A stretch of DNA of 64,000 nt from positions 62,001-126,000 of the forward strand of contig NZ_FLYE01000001.1 in the NCBI RefSeq assembly GCF_900093605.1. The letters run 5' to 3'. The notes under the pieces were generated by a model. That model saw only the letters and a list, made by a program, of their open reading frames with translations, searched no databases and was not told the origin of the DNA. Of the stretch, positions 8,846 through 17,889 are shown piece by piece (the stretch's first letter is position 1; each line of letters begins with the position of its first letter). The position numbers and the translations under genes are program-made. The stretch is from Candidatus Terasakiella magnetica. Its GTDB lineage: Bacteria; Pseudomonadota; Alphaproteobacteria; Rhodospirillales; Terasakiellaceae.

Positions 8846-9394
8846 ATGTCATTAAGAATTAAAGCACTGGAAAGCATGCTGTTGGTCGTTGATATTCAAC
8901 AGAAACTTGCCCCTGAGATGTATAATGGGGAAGCTGCGATTGAGGCAAATTACAAGCTTTTACAAACCGTACAGCAGCTTGGTGTACCTTATATGGTGAC
9001 AGAGCAATATCCAAACGGCATTGGTAAAACTGTTGAGGTTTTATCGCCTTTAATCAATCCGGTCCATGTGGTTGAAAAAATGTCGTTCTCATCAATTGCT
9101 GAAGATGATATCGCCGCTGCTATTAAGGAAAAAGGGCGCAATCAGGTTGTGGTAACAGGTATGGAGACCCATGTGTGCGTGCTCCAAACCGTGCTCGATC
9201 TGATTGATGCGGGCTATCAGGTTTATGTGGTTGAAGATTGTGTGGCGTCACGAACAGCTGATAATAAACGCCTTGGTCTTGAGCGTATGCGCCAGTGCGG
9301 CGCGCAGATTGTCAGTTCTGAAATGGTTATGTTTGAATGGTTGGGCCGTGGCGGTACGGATGATTTTAAAGCTATTTTGCCGTTGATCAAATAA
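8846..9394 (+). CDS. Isochorismatase-family cysteine hydrolase
   Basis: A 182-residue protein of the isochorismatase-like hydrolase superfamily. The triad is visible as Asp16 (VVDIQ), Lys78 (VVEKMSF) and Cys111 (GMETHVCV), with the usual cis-peptide region before the cysteine. It resembles YcaC/nicotinamidase-type amidohydrolases of unknown substrate more than true isochorismatases. The start at 8846 is preferred over a longer frame because AAGGACAGGG precedes it and the family begins close to this point. Its stop overlaps the next start by one base (TAATG), so it is coupled to the alpha/beta hydrolase. Confidence 0.8.
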   Translation: MSLRIKALESMLLVVDIQQKLAPEMYNGEAAIEANYKLLQTVQQLGVPYMVTEQYPNGIGKTVEVLSPLINPVHVVEKMSFSSIAEDDIAAAIKEKGRNQVVVTGMETHVCVLQTVLDLIDAGYQVYVVEDCVASRTADNKRLGLERMRQCGAQIVSSEMVMFEWLGRGGTDDFKAILPLIK

Positions 9395-10101
9395 TGCCTA
9401 AGAAAACAAAAGAGACGCTTTATCTTTTGCCCGGCCTTTTATGTGATCGCAGCCTTTGGCGTCATCAGATTGAATATCTTGGCCAAGATTATGATGTGCG
9501 GGTGGCGGACTTTTCAAAAGGAAAGTCCATAGGTGATTATGCTGTGCAAGTGCTTGAAGATGCGCCTGAGACTTTTTCAATTGCGGGCTTATCCATGGGC
9601 GGCTATGTGGCATTTGAATTGTTGCGTATGGCCCCAAGGCGGATCAATCGGGTGGCTTTACTTGATACCTCTCCCTTTGCAGACCTGTTTGAGCATAAAG
9701 AATTTCGCCTTTCCTTAATAGAGCTGGCAAAAGACCATGGCTTGGAAGAAGTCATGACAACGATTTTAGGCCGCTTGATCCATCCGCAACGTTATAATGA
9801 TGAAGAACTGGTCAAATCCATTGATGCCATGGCGCACCGCATTGGGGTGGATGGATTTATTCGCCAACAAACGGCTTTGTTAAACCGTGCAGATAGTTTT
9901 GATGCCTTGAAAGACATTGAGGCCCCCGTTTTGATTATTGTGGGGCGCCAAGATGGCATGACCCCGGTTAAGGTGTCGCGCCAGATGGGCGATGAAATAA
10001 AGAATTCTTCCCTTGTGGAAATTGAAAATTGTGGGCATTTATCCACGATGGAACAACCCGAAGCCGTCACCGCCTTGTTGCGCTATTGGCTACAGAATTA
10101 G
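9394..10101 (+). CDS. Alpha/beta hydrolase
   Basis: A 235-residue single-domain alpha/beta hydrolase. The nucleophile elbow is GLSMGG with Ser67, the acid is probably Asp189 (VGRQDGMTP) and the base is the His in CGHLSTMEQPE near residue 217. The oxyanion-hole motif near the start is LLPGLLCD. It is a soluble esterase- or thioesterase-like enzyme of unknown substrate. It is coupled to the cysteine hydrolase upstream, and the carbonic anhydrase-like gene follows after 9 bp, giving a three-gene operon whose common purpose is not evident. Confidence 0.8.
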   Translation: MPKKTKETLYLLPGLLCDRSLWRHQIEYLGQDYDVRVADFSKGKSIGDYAVQVLEDAPETFSIAGLSMGGYVAFELLRMAPRRINRVALLDTSPFADLFEHKEFRLSLIELAKDHGLEEVMTTILGRLIHPQRYNDEELVKSIDAMAHRIGVDGFIRQQTALLNRADSFDALKDIEAPVLIIVGRQDGMTPVKVSRQMGDEIKNSSLVEIENCGHLSTMEQPEAVTALLRYWLQN

Positions 10102-10110
10102 GATTGAAAA

Positions 10111-10638
10111 ATGAAACCGCTTATTCGAACCTATAAAGGTACAGAACCCAAAATCGCCAAAGATGCCTTCATTGCAGAAAATGCTGTTGTGATTGGTGAT
10201 GTTGAAATTGGAGAGCAATCCAGCATCTGGTATGGCTGTGTATTGCGCGGTGATGTTGAGAAAATCCGTGTTGGTAAACGCAGTAATATCCAAGACGGCA
10301 CAATCGTTCATGTGACCGCTGATAAATTTGGCACTTATATCGGCGATGATGTGCTGGTTGGCCATAACGCTGTAATCCACGGTTGCACCTTAAAAGATGG
10401 TGCTTTTGTCGGGATGGGCGCAATTGTTTTAGATGGTGCGGTTGTTGAAACAGGTGCCATGGTTGCTGCTGGTGCCTTGGTGACACCGGGCAAGGTTGTT
10501 AAGTCTGGTGAGCTGTGGGGCGGCAACCCTGCCAAGAAAATGCGCGATTTGACTGAAGAGCAAATTGCGGGGCTTAAGCAGGGTACGGATCATTATGTTG
10601 ATGTGGCTTCAAACTACTTAAATGAAGAAAAGTCATAA
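10111..10638 (+). CDS. Gamma-carbonic anhydrase-like hexapeptide protein
   Basis: A 175-residue left-handed beta-helix protein built from hexapeptide repeats (for example IGDVEIGEQSSIWYG and VGMGAIVLDGAVVETGAMV). Three histidines that bind the trimer-interface metal are in place: His67 (IVHVT), His85 (VGHNAV) and His90 (IHGC). This pattern fits the YrdA/PaaY/CaiE-type gamma-carbonic anhydrase family. Many members have weak or no carbonic anhydrase activity, and some are thioesterases. It is the last gene of the hydrolase operon. Confidence 0.85.
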   Translation: MKPLIRTYKGTEPKIAKDAFIAENAVVIGDVEIGEQSSIWYGCVLRGDVEKIRVGKRSNIQDGTIVHVTADKFGTYIGDDVLVGHNAVIHGCTLKDGAFVGMGAIVLDGAVVETGAMVAAGALVTPGKVVKSGELWGGNPAKKMRDLTEEQIAGLKQGTDHYVDVASNYLNEEKS

Positions 10639-10760
10639 AAAATTGTAATTTTATATTAACCTTATGATGGTAATGGTTTAGATTGCGATTAACCGTTATG
10701 TTAATGTCATAGCGAACAGGGTAAAATGCACCTTAAATGGGGCTAACACACGAGGGATAA

Positions 10761-11951
10761 ATGATGTTCACCAAAATGCTGAGTAAAAAGCTGGTCATGA
10801 AAGCAACTGTAATGGCTGCGCCTTTGTTGCTCGTGGGGTGTTCATCTGTTCCAGATTCGGTCAATCCGGTTGAATGGTATCGCTCTTCTGTTGAATATTT
10901 CAATGAAGATGCACCAAAAACGGTACCGCAGCCGACAATGGTGAATGCCGATGCTCAGCCCGTTGTTCAAGCACCTGCTGAACAAAAAGAAATTCCATCA
11001 GGGTTTGTAGCAGCACAAACACCTTCGCGCCAATATGCCCAACAGGTGATGCGCCAAGGCGATGTGGTAAACCCCCTTGGTGATGCCCAGCGTGTTGAAA
11101 CAGTACAAGCCCCTGCACCCAAAGCGGCACCAACAAAACCTGTAAGCACAACTGAAATGGCAGCTGCAACAGCTACGCCATCCCCAGTGGTAAATACAGC
11201 GCCTGCTGATGCTAAGGTTAACTTGACACCGCCACAGCCTCAACAAGCTGCTGTGAGTGAGCCACAAGTACCTGCACAGATGGATAATCGCAGTGTAAGT
11301 GAAATTTATGCCGCTAATATCGCACAGACACGTCCGTTGAATGTGAATGCACGAATGGGCGGGCAAGATACATTGGCCTTGATGAACCATCCATTTGAAA
11401 CAGTTGTTGTTTCAAGCGGTGGTGTTGATCGCAATGGTGGGGGATATGGACAACCCCAACAAATGGCGTCTTTGAACCGCTCGGTTCAAACCGATTACCG
11501 CGATACAATGACATCTGCCATGATGACAGAACCCGCTGTTGTGCAAAACGGCCAGGCTTTATCTTTGTCACGCTTTAACCCATCCATGTTTACGGGCTCT
11601 TTTCAAGTTGCCACCATTCAGTTTGGTAATGGGTCTGCACATCTGACAGATGAAGACATGCGTATTTTGCGTGAAGTGACCAGCATTCACCGTCAACAAG
11701 GTGGTGTGGTGCGTATTGTCGGTCATGCAAGTTCACGCACACGCAATATGGCACCAGATCGCCATCAGGCGGTGAATATGAAGCTGTCTGTTGGTCGTGC
11801 CGATATGGTTGCGCGCCAGCTTCTTAAGCTTGGTGTTGCGGGCGAACGTCTGTTTGTTGGTGGTGTTTCTGACAGCCAGCCACTTTATCAAGAAGTGATG
11901 CCATCAGGCGAGGCAGGTAACCGCCGTACGGAAATTTTTGTGGATTACTAA
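10761..11951 (+). CDS. Lipoprotein with OmpA-like peptidoglycan-binding domain
   Basis: A 396-residue envelope protein. The signal sequence ends in a lipobox LLLVGC with Cys27. Residues about 55-200 are Pro/Ala/Gln-rich and probably unstructured. Residues about 275-396 form an OmpA-like domain (VATIQFGNGSAHLTDEDMRIL, then VRIVGHASSRT and SVGRADMVARQLLKLGV, ending NRRTEIFV). It should tether the outer membrane to peptidoglycan. GAGGG lies just before the start. It has its own strong terminator. The long linker is unusual compared with Pal, which is much shorter, so it is not the canonical Pal. Confidence 0.85.
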   Translation: MMFTKMLSKKLVMKATVMAAPLLLVGCSSVPDSVNPVEWYRSSVEYFNEDAPKTVPQPTMVNADAQPVVQAPAEQKEIPSGFVAAQTPSRQYAQQVMRQGDVVNPLGDAQRVETVQAPAPKAAPTKPVSTTEMAAATATPSPVVNTAPADAKVNLTPPQPQQAAVSEPQVPAQMDNRSVSEIYAANIAQTRPLNVNARMGGQDTLALMNHPFETVVVSSGGVDRNGGGYGQPQQMASLNRSVQTDYRDTMTSAMMTEPAVVQNGQALSLSRFNPSMFTGSFQVATIQFGNGSAHLTDEDMRILREVTSIHRQQGGVVRIVGHASSRTRNMAPDRHQAVNMKLSVGRADMVARQLLKLGVAGERLFVGGVSDSQPLYQEVMPSGEAGNRRTEIFVDY

Positions 11952-11986
11952 TTTTTTAGTCAAAATTTGCATTCAAACCTAATTTT

Positions 11987-12056
11987 AGGCTTTCCGTTTA
12001 AGCGCACCTGTGGTCTAAAGCAGGTATGCGCTTTCTAATCGGAAAGCCTCTTTTAT
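11987..12056 (+). terminator. Two-tier hairpin terminator
   Basis: Outer arms AGGCTTTCCG (11987-11996) and CGGAAAGCCT (12040-12049) pair perfectly, an inner stem (AGCGCACCTG with CAGGTATGCGCT) stacks on them, and a T-rich tract follows. It closes the OmpA-like gene just before the aminotransferase gene. An attenuator role cannot be excluded, but no leader peptide is visible. Confidence 0.8.
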
Positions 12057-12088
12057 TTTTAATTTAATCTGGAAGGTCTCTTGAGGTC

Positions 12089-13285
12089 ATGGAACACGAG
12101 TTTCACCGCATAAAACGTTTGCCCCCCTATGTCTTTGCTGAAGTTAATGCAATGAAGGCAGCGGCGCGAGCGGCGGGAGAGGACATTATTGACTTCGGAA
12201 TGGGTAACCCAGATTCACCAACACCTAAGCATATCGTCGATAAGCTGGTTGAAACGGTGCAAAACCCAAAAACACACGGCTATTCTGTATCACGTGGCAT
12301 TAAAGGCTTGCGCAAAGCCAATGCTGAATATTACGAACGCCGTTTTGGGGTGAAGGTTGATCCGGAAACGGAAACTTGTGTGACCCTTGGCTCCAAAGAA
12401 GGGCTGGCAAACCTTGCGTCTGCCATCACCACACCGGGTGATGTGATCTTGGTGCCAAACCCGTCTTATCCGATTCACCATTTTGGATTTATGATTGCGG
12501 GTGCTTCTGTGCGCAATATCCCGGCTTATCCGGGTGAGGGTATGTTGGAAGCACTCAAGCGTGCCGTGCAGCATAGCTTGCCAAAGCCATCAGCCATTGT
12601 GATTAACTATCCAAGTAACCCGACAGCCTGTGTCTGTGATGTGGCTTTTTACGAAGAGATCGTTGATTTCTGTCGCGCAAATGGGATCTGGATTTTGTCT
12701 GATCTGGCATATGCTGAGATTTTCTTTGACGATAACCCACCACCTAGCATTTTGCAGGTGAAAAATGCATGGGATATCGCGGTTGAATTTACCTCCATGT
12801 CCAAGACTTATTCTATGGCAGGCTGGCGTATTGGCTATGCCACAGGGAATAAAGAGCTTATCGGTGCCTTAACACGCATTAAATCTTATCTTGATTATGG
12901 CGCGTTCACACCTGTGCAGGTGGCCGCAGCAGCAGCCCTAAACGGACCACAAGATTGCGTTGATGAAATTCGCGCGCTTTATAAAAAACGCCGTGATGTG
13001 TTGATTGAAGGTTTGGCTGCGGCTGGTTGGGATATTCCAAGCCCGCCTGCAACCATGTTTGCATGGGCGCCGATCCCTGAGAAGTTTAAACATCTGGGCT
13101 CACTTGAGTTTTCAAAACTCTTGTTAAAAGAAGCCCAAGTTGCGGTTGCGCCGGGTGTTGGTTTTGGTGAACATGGCGAAGGCTATGTGCGTATTGGTCT
13201 GGTGGAAAACGTTCATCGTATCCGTCAAGCTGTGCGCAATATCAAAACATTCATGCGAACGCATAATGCAGGCGAGACGCTTTAA
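12089..13285 (+). CDS. alaC: Class I/II PLP aminotransferase, AlaC-like
   Basis: A 398-residue fold-type I aminotransferase. Markers are FGMGNPDSPTP near the N-terminus, NYPSNPTA, SDLAYAEI, and the PLP lysine Lys239 in SMSKTYSMAGWRIG. The order with hom, glpX and recJ directly downstream is common in alphaproteobacteria, where this gene is annotated as AlaC or LL-diaminopimelate aminotransferase. It probably transfers an amino group between alanine or a related acid and a 2-oxo acid. It starts a likely operon with homoserine dehydrogenase, 46 bp away. Confidence 0.8.
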   Translation: MEHEFHRIKRLPPYVFAEVNAMKAAARAAGEDIIDFGMGNPDSPTPKHIVDKLVETVQNPKTHGYSVSRGIKGLRKANAEYYERRFGVKVDPETETCVTLGSKEGLANLASAITTPGDVILVPNPSYPIHHFGFMIAGASVRNIPAYPGEGMLEALKRAVQHSLPKPSAIVINYPSNPTACVCDVAFYEEIVDFCRANGIWILSDLAYAEIFFDDNPPPSILQVKNAWDIAVEFTSMSKTYSMAGWRIGYATGNKELIGALTRIKSYLDYGAFTPVQVAAAAALNGPQDCVDEIRALYKKRRDVLIEGLAAAGWDIPSPPATMFAWAPIPEKFKHLGSLEFSKLLLKEAQVAVAPGVGFGEHGEGYVRIGLVENVHRIRQAVRNIKTFMRTHNAGETL

Positions 13286-13331
13286 TAAATTCGACCTTTT
13301 CTTTTCACTTGTTTTTTAGGTTAAGTGAACC

Positions 13332-14624
13332 ATGGACAAGCCTTTAAAAATTGCAATTGCTGGCCTCGGTACTGTCGGTGCTGGTGTAATCAAAGTACTT
13401 AATGACAATAAAGACCTCATGTCTGCACGTTGCGGACGCTCTGTTGAAGTAACAGCAGTGAGCGCACGTGATCGCAACCGCGATCGTGGTGTGTCACTGG
13501 ATAGTTTTACATGGTATGACAATCCGGTTGATATGGCCTCAGATGACAATGTGGATGTTGTCGTTGAGCTGATCGGTGGATCAGACGGTATTGCCAAAGC
13601 CTTGTGCGAAAAAGCCATTGAAAATGGCAAACATGTGGTTACTGCCAACAAAGCTTTAATCGCCCATCATGGCACAGCCCTTGCCAAAGCGGCAGAGGCC
13701 AAAGGCGTGAACGTGATGTATGAAGCCGCAGTTGCAGGTGGCATTCCTATCATCAAAGCATTGCGTGAAGGTTTGGCTGGTAATGGCTTTAGCCGTGTAT
13801 ACGGTATCTTGAACGGTACCTGTAACTACATGCTGACCAACATGCGCGAAACAGGTCGTGACTTTGACGTGATCCTTTCTGAGGCCCAAGACTTGGGCTA
13901 TGCAGAGGCGGACCCGACTTTTGATGTGGATGGTATTGATGCCGCGCACAAGCTTGCGATTTTGACAAGTGTGGCCTTTGGCTGTGAAGTTGATTTTGAT
14001 GGTGTGCAGACAGAAGGTATCCGCCATGTCTCCCCAATTGATATCGAATTTGCAGAAGAGCTGGGCTATCGCATTAAATTACTTGGCATTACATCGCGCC
14101 AAAACGGCACTGTTGAACAGCGCGTTCATCCCTGCATGGTGTCAAAAGAAACGCCGATCTCCCAAGTGGAAGACGTGTTTAACGCTGTTGTCTGTGAAGG
14201 TAACTTTGTCGATAAGGTGGTTTTGCAAGGTCGCGGTGCAGGCGAGGGGCCAACGGCTTCTGCGGTTGTGGGTGATCTTGTTGATATCGCGCGCAGTCTT
14301 TCTGTACCGACATTCTCTGTCGCAGCAGACAAGCTTGAAAAATTGTCTTCGGCCTCACTTGCACGTCATAAAGGCTCCTATTATGTGCGCTTGATGGTGG
14401 TTGATAAGCCGGGTGTCTTTGCGGATATCGCAGGTGTGTTGAAAGAACATAACGTTTCTATGGAAACCATCGTTCAGCGCAACCGCGCCCCGGGTGAGAC
14501 TGTCCCCCTTGTTTTGACCTTGCATGAAACAAGTGAAGACTCCATGTTAAAAGCATTGGATGGTATTGGTGCATTGGATAGCGTTGTTGAAACACCGCGT
14601 ATGATCCGCATTGAAGATTTTTAA
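13332..14624 (+). CDS. hom: Homoserine dehydrogenase
   Basis: A 430-residue enzyme reducing aspartate semialdehyde to homoserine in threonine and methionine synthesis. An N-terminal Rossmann fold has GLGTVGAGV, the central domain shows ANKALIAHHG, AAVAGGIPIIKALREGLAGN and GILNGTCNYM, and YAEADPTFDVDGIDAAHK carries the catalytic lysine. A C-terminal ACT domain (about 350-428, VVDKPGVFADIAGVLKEHNVSMETI) indicates allosteric control, probably by threonine. Length and order match the alphaproteobacterial Hom. It lies between the AlaC-like gene and glpX, 15 bp before the latter. Confidence 0.95.
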   Translation: MDKPLKIAIAGLGTVGAGVIKVLNDNKDLMSARCGRSVEVTAVSARDRNRDRGVSLDSFTWYDNPVDMASDDNVDVVVELIGGSDGIAKALCEKAIENGKHVVTANKALIAHHGTALAKAAEAKGVNVMYEAAVAGGIPIIKALREGLAGNGFSRVYGILNGTCNYMLTNMRETGRDFDVILSEAQDLGYAEADPTFDVDGIDAAHKLAILTSVAFGCEVDFDGVQTEGIRHVSPIDIEFAEELGYRIKLLGITSRQNGTVEQRVHPCMVSKETPISQVEDVFNAVVCEGNFVDKVVLQGRGAGEGPTASAVVGDLVDIARSLSVPTFSVAADKLEKLSSASLARHKGSYYVRLMVVDKPGVFADIAGVLKEHNVSMETIVQRNRAPGETVPLVLTLHETSEDSMLKALDGIGALDSVVETPRMIRIEDF

Positions 14625-14639
14625 TGGAGTAATTGGGCG

Positions 14640-15620
14640 ATGTCTCAATTAGCAGGAATTAACCGTAACCTCGCCCTTGAAGCTGTACGTGCAACAGAAG
14701 CCGCAGCCATTGCTGCTTCTTCACTGATGGGGCGCGGGGATGAGGAAGAGGCTGACCGCACAGCGGGTGAAGCCTTGCGTGATGCCTTAAATGCCATGTC
14801 TCTTGATGGGCGTGTGGTGATTGGTGAGGGTGATCAAGAACAAAGCCCGATCCTTTATACAGGTGAAAAAGTTGGTCTGGGCGAAGGTCCGCAGATTGAT
14901 TTTGCGCTTGAGCCACTAGAATGTATTACATCAGCTGCAAAAGGCGGGCCCAATGCCTTGTCGATTGTTGCAATGGCTGAGCGTGGAAACCTGTTTCAGG
15001 CCCCACCAGTTTATATGAATAAAATAGCTGTTGGTGGCGGTCTTCCTGAAGGCATTATTGACCTTGATGCCACGCCGGAAGAAAACCTGCGCGCTATTGC
15101 TGAGGCAAAAGGCTGTGAGGTTTCTGACCTTGTGGTTTGTGTGTTGGAGCGTCCGCGCCATGACGGCATCATCAATGCCATTCGTGAAACAGGCGCACGC
15201 ATCAAGCTTATCCCTGATGGCGATGTTTCTGCTGTAATTGCAACAAGTCAGCCTTCAAGCGGTATTGATGTTTATATCGGTATCGGTGGTGCGCTTGAAG
15301 GTGTGCTTGGGGCTGTGGCCCTTAAATGTATCGGCGGGCAGTTCCAAGGGCGTTTGGTCTTTAGAAAACCAGAAGAGCGTAAAATTGCGGCTCAAATGGG
15401 TGTTAAAGACCTTGAAAAGAAATATTCACTTGATGATCTGGTTCAAGGTCAAGTGATGTTTGCTGCAACGGGTGTCACAGACGGGGCCTTATTGCAAGGT
15501 GTTCAGCGTATTGGATCAAGTGCGCAGACCCATTCATTAGTGATGAATTCACGCAGCGGTACCATCCGCTTTGTTGAAGCTTATCATGACCTGACCCGTT
15601 CTGGCCTTTTGGAAGAATAA
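14640..15620 (+). CDS. glpX: Class II fructose-1,6-bisphosphatase
   Basis: A 326-residue GlpX-type phosphatase of gluconeogenesis, metal-dependent and cytoplasmic. Family segments are visible: DGRVVIGEGDQEQSPILYTGE with the metal-binding acidic residues, DFALEPLECITSAAKGGPNALS, and GIGGALEGVLGAVALKCIGGQFQGRL. The DPLEGT-like motif of the superfamily reads LEPLECIT here (Asp replaced by Glu, Gly by Cys). Alphaproteobacterial GlpX sits between hom and recJ as here. It is followed by a paired palindromic element. Confidence 0.9.
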   Translation: MSQLAGINRNLALEAVRATEAAAIAASSLMGRGDEEEADRTAGEALRDALNAMSLDGRVVIGEGDQEQSPILYTGEKVGLGEGPQIDFALEPLECITSAAKGGPNALSIVAMAERGNLFQAPPVYMNKIAVGGGLPEGIIDLDATPEENLRAIAEAKGCEVSDLVVCVLERPRHDGIINAIRETGARIKLIPDGDVSAVIATSQPSSGIDVYIGIGGALEGVLGAVALKCIGGQFQGRLVFRKPEERKIAAQMGVKDLEKKYSLDDLVQGQVMFAATGVTDGALLQGVQRIGSSAQTHSLVMNSRSGTIRFVEAYHDLTRSGLLEE

Positions 15621-15625
15621 ATTTA

Positions 15626-15695
15626 TGTCGTCCTCGCCATGGCAAGGACCAATTGAACATGTGGGAGAAAAGTCCCCGCGTTTGTGAGGACGACA
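15626..15695. repeat. REPIN-like paired palindromes between glpX and recJ
   Basis: Outer ends TGTCGTCCTC (15626-15635) and GAGGACGACA (15686-15695) are perfect inverted copies. Inside are two palindromes, 15630-15649 (GTCCT...AGGAC around CCATGG) and 15672-15691 (GTCCCCGC...GTGAGGAC). The second shares its sequence with the palindrome at 17842. The hairpin is followed by six A and overlaps the recJ leader. It looks like a dispersed extragenic repeat and not a simple terminator. Confidence 0.6.
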
Positions 15696-15701
15696 AAAAA
15701 T

Positions 15702-17462
15702 ATGGATTTCCTTCTCAATATCGAACAATCCGTGTCCGGCAAACAATGGGTGCAACGCCCGTTTGACGAACGCATGGCCATGACCTTATCGCAACGCCTT
15801 GAGGTGAGTGAGCTCACAGGGCGCGTGATGTCGTCTCGCGGTGTGGCCCTAGATGAGGCCGCAAGCTTTTTAAACCCGACTTTGCGTGATCTTTTGCCTG
15901 ATCCAAATCATTTCAAAGGCATGAGCGAGGCGGTTTCCTGCCTGTGTGACGCCATCCAAAATGAAGAACTGATTGCTATCTTTGGTGATTATGATGTTGA
16001 TGGGGCGACTTCATCAGCGCTTTTGCGGCGTTTTTTAAATGGGGTTGGGGCAAAATCAACCATCTATATCCCTGATCGTCTTGAAGAAGGCTATGGGCCG
16101 AACTCTGCGGCTATGGACACGCTCAAGGCTCAAGGGGTGAGTACGGTTGTCACCGTTGATTGTGGCACCACATCGTTTGAACCATTGGCCCATGCGGCTT
16201 CTATCGGGCTTAAGGTCATTGTGGTGGATCACCATGAGGCTGAAGTGAAACTGCCTGATTGCGCGGCTGTGATTAACCCAAAGCGCCTTGATGAAGATGG
16301 GCGTTATGCTCATTTGGCAGCTGTTGGGGTGACTTTTGTTTTTTGCGTCGGTGTTAATCGGGCCTTGCGCGAAGTTGAATGGTTTGTAGAGGGGCGAAAA
16401 GAGCCTGACCTGCGCCATTTACTTGATCTTGTGGCCCTTGGCACTGTTTGTGACGTTGTGCCGCTTACAGGGCTTAATCGCGCCTTTGTTATACAGGGGC
16501 TGAAGATCATGGCGCGCAGGGGCAATGCGGGGCTTGCGGCCTTGGCTGATGTCGCTGGGGTGAATGAGACGCCAGAAGCCTATCACGCTGGATTTGTGAT
16601 TGGCCCGCGGGTAAATGCCGGGGGGCGTGTGGGAGAATCCTATTTAGGGGCGAATCTTCTGTCCACGGATAATCCTGCAATGGCTGCTGAGATCGCCGCC
16701 CAGCTTGATGGCTATAATAAAGACCGAAAAGAACTTGAACAACATGTTCTGGATGAAGCCATTGCCCAAGTTGATGGGGAAGAGCATAGCAGCGTTGTTA
16801 TGGCCGTTGGGCAAGATTGGCACCCCGGTGTCATCGGGATTGTGGCTTCGCGCTTAAAAGAGCGCTACAGCCTGCCTGCCTGTGTGATTTCTATGTCAGA
16901 TGGTGTTGGGCATGGTTCTGGTCGCTCCGTAACAGGCGTAGACCTGGGTACCAACATTATTGCTGCGCGTCAAAGCGGCTTGTTGGTTAAAGGTGGCGGT
17001 CATGCCATGGCGGCGGGCTTTACGGTGGAAGAAGGCAAGCTTGATGAATTTAAAGCTTTCTTGGCAGATCGCATTGGCTCGCAAATTGAAGAACAGGATA
17101 TTCAGCCGACCTATAAATGCGATGGGGCCATTTCGCCAAGTGCGGTCACACCGGCTTTGGTGGAAGAGTTAGAACAGGTTGGCCCCTTTGGCTCTGGCAA
17201 TGCGCAACCACGTTTTGTGTTAAGCAATGTGAATGTTCAGCGCGCTGATGTGGTGGGCAAAGACCATGTTAGATGTTTTTTAAGCGATGAATTTGGCGTG
17301 CGTTTAAAGGCCATTGCGTTTCGCGCACTAGATTCTGAGCTGGGACAGGCCTTGTTGCAGCATAATGGGCGTAAATTACATATTGCAGGGCGACTCAAGC
17401 TCGATACATGGGGGGGAGGGACCTCTGTTCAGTTGTTAATTGATGATGCGGCATGGGTGTAA
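15702..17462 (+). CDS. recJ: Single-strand DNA-specific exonuclease RecJ
   Basis: A 586-residue 5'-3' single-strand exonuclease of the DHH family for recombination and mismatch repair. Motif I is FGDYDVDGATSSALL, motif II VTVDCGT, motif III VVDHHEAE. The DHHA1 part has GQDWHPGVIGIVASRLKERY and GGHAMAAGF, with a C-terminal OB-like domain near residues 455-580. The ATG at 15702 was chosen. A GTG at 15684 would begin inside the palindromic element and is less likely. It is the last gene of the alaC-hom-glpX-recJ group and is followed by the tRNA-Glu promoter. Confidence 0.93.
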   Translation: MDFLLNIEQSVSGKQWVQRPFDERMAMTLSQRLEVSELTGRVMSSRGVALDEAASFLNPTLRDLLPDPNHFKGMSEAVSCLCDAIQNEELIAIFGDYDVDGATSSALLRRFLNGVGAKSTIYIPDRLEEGYGPNSAAMDTLKAQGVSTVVTVDCGTTSFEPLAHAASIGLKVIVVDHHEAEVKLPDCAAVINPKRLDEDGRYAHLAAVGVTFVFCVGVNRALREVEWFVEGRKEPDLRHLLDLVALGTVCDVVPLTGLNRAFVIQGLKIMARRGNAGLAALADVAGVNETPEAYHAGFVIGPRVNAGGRVGESYLGANLLSTDNPAMAAEIAAQLDGYNKDRKELEQHVLDEAIAQVDGEEHSSVVMAVGQDWHPGVIGIVASRLKERYSLPACVISMSDGVGHGSGRSVTGVDLGTNIIAARQSGLLVKGGGHAMAAGFTVEEGKLDEFKAFLADRIGSQIEEQDIQPTYKCDGAISPSAVTPALVEELEQVGPFGSGNAQPRFVLSNVNVQRADVVGKDHVRCFLSDEFGVRLKAIAFRALDSELGQALLQHNGRKLHIAGRLKLDTWGGGTSVQLLIDDAAWV

Positions 17463-17517
17463 AATAGCCGTATTTTAAGCCTGTTATAAAAAAAATAAAA
17501 AAAATGCAATTTTACTC

Positions 17518-17546
17518 TTGCCCAGCTGAAAAGCATCGTCTATAAC
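17518..17546 (+). promoter_or_regulatory. Promoter of the tRNA-Glu pair
   Basis: A -35 TTGCCC (17518-17523) and a -10 TATAAC (17541-17546) are separated by 17 bp and lie about 20 bp before the first tRNA. Spacing is ideal for the housekeeping sigma factor. Confidence 0.6.
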
Positions 17547-17566
17547 CCGCCTCACCAAACGGCGCT

Positions 17567-17642
17567 GACCCCTTCGTCTAGTGGCCTAGGACACTGCCCT
17601 TTCACGGCGGCAACACGGGTTCGAGTCCCGTAGGGGTCGCCA
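17567..17642 (+). tRNA. tRNA-Glu (anticodon TTC), copy 1
   Basis: A 76-nt cloverleaf with the CCA end encoded. The acceptor stem GACCCCT pairs with AGGGGTC, the anticodon loop is CTTTCAC with TTC, and the T-arm carries GGGTTCGAGTCCC. It is identical to the second copy 47 nt downstream. Confidence 0.97.
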
Positions 17643-17689
17643 TCCGTTCCTTGAAAAGAGCGGTAGCTGTTGGTAACAAAATTGAATAT

Positions 17690-17765
17690 GACCCCTTCGT
17701 CTAGTGGCCTAGGACACTGCCCTTTCACGGCGGCAACACGGGTTCGAGTCCCGTAGGGGTCGCCA
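17690..17765 (+). tRNA. tRNA-Glu (anticodon TTC), copy 2
   Basis: An exact 76-nt duplicate of the upstream tRNA-Glu, including the encoded CCA. The two are probably one transcript from the promoter at 17518-17546, ended by the hairpin after 17773. Confidence 0.97.
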
Positions 17766-17772
17766 TATTCAA

Positions 17773-17808
17773 AAAAAAGCGCACCATTCATTTGGTTGCG
17801 CTTTTTTG
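17773..17808 (+). terminator. Terminator of the tRNA-Glu transcript
   Basis: Arms AAAGCGCA (17776-17783) and TGCGCTTT (17797-17804) are followed by a T run. Confidence 0.8.
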
Positions 17809-17841
17809 TTATGGGCAATGACGTCTTTATCAACAAAAAAA

Positions 17842-17862
17842 GTCCCCGCATTATGCGAGGAC
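17842..17862. repeat. Dispersed palindrome (REP-like)
   Basis: GTCCCCGCAT and ATGCGAGGAC form arms of 10 bp with one mismatch around a single T. The sequence matches the inner palindrome upstream of recJ (AGTCCCCGC...GAGGAC), so it is a second copy of the same repeat family. It lies between the tRNA terminator and the 3' end of the minus-strand hypothetical gene. Confidence 0.5.
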
Positions 17863-17889
17863 CGTGATTGTTTCTTATGAACTAGCGTC

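Noticed and set aside
17552-17851. A minus-strand open frame of 99 codons with an internal repeat
   Set aside because: It runs through both tRNA-Glu genes; the repeat is only the duplicated tRNA.
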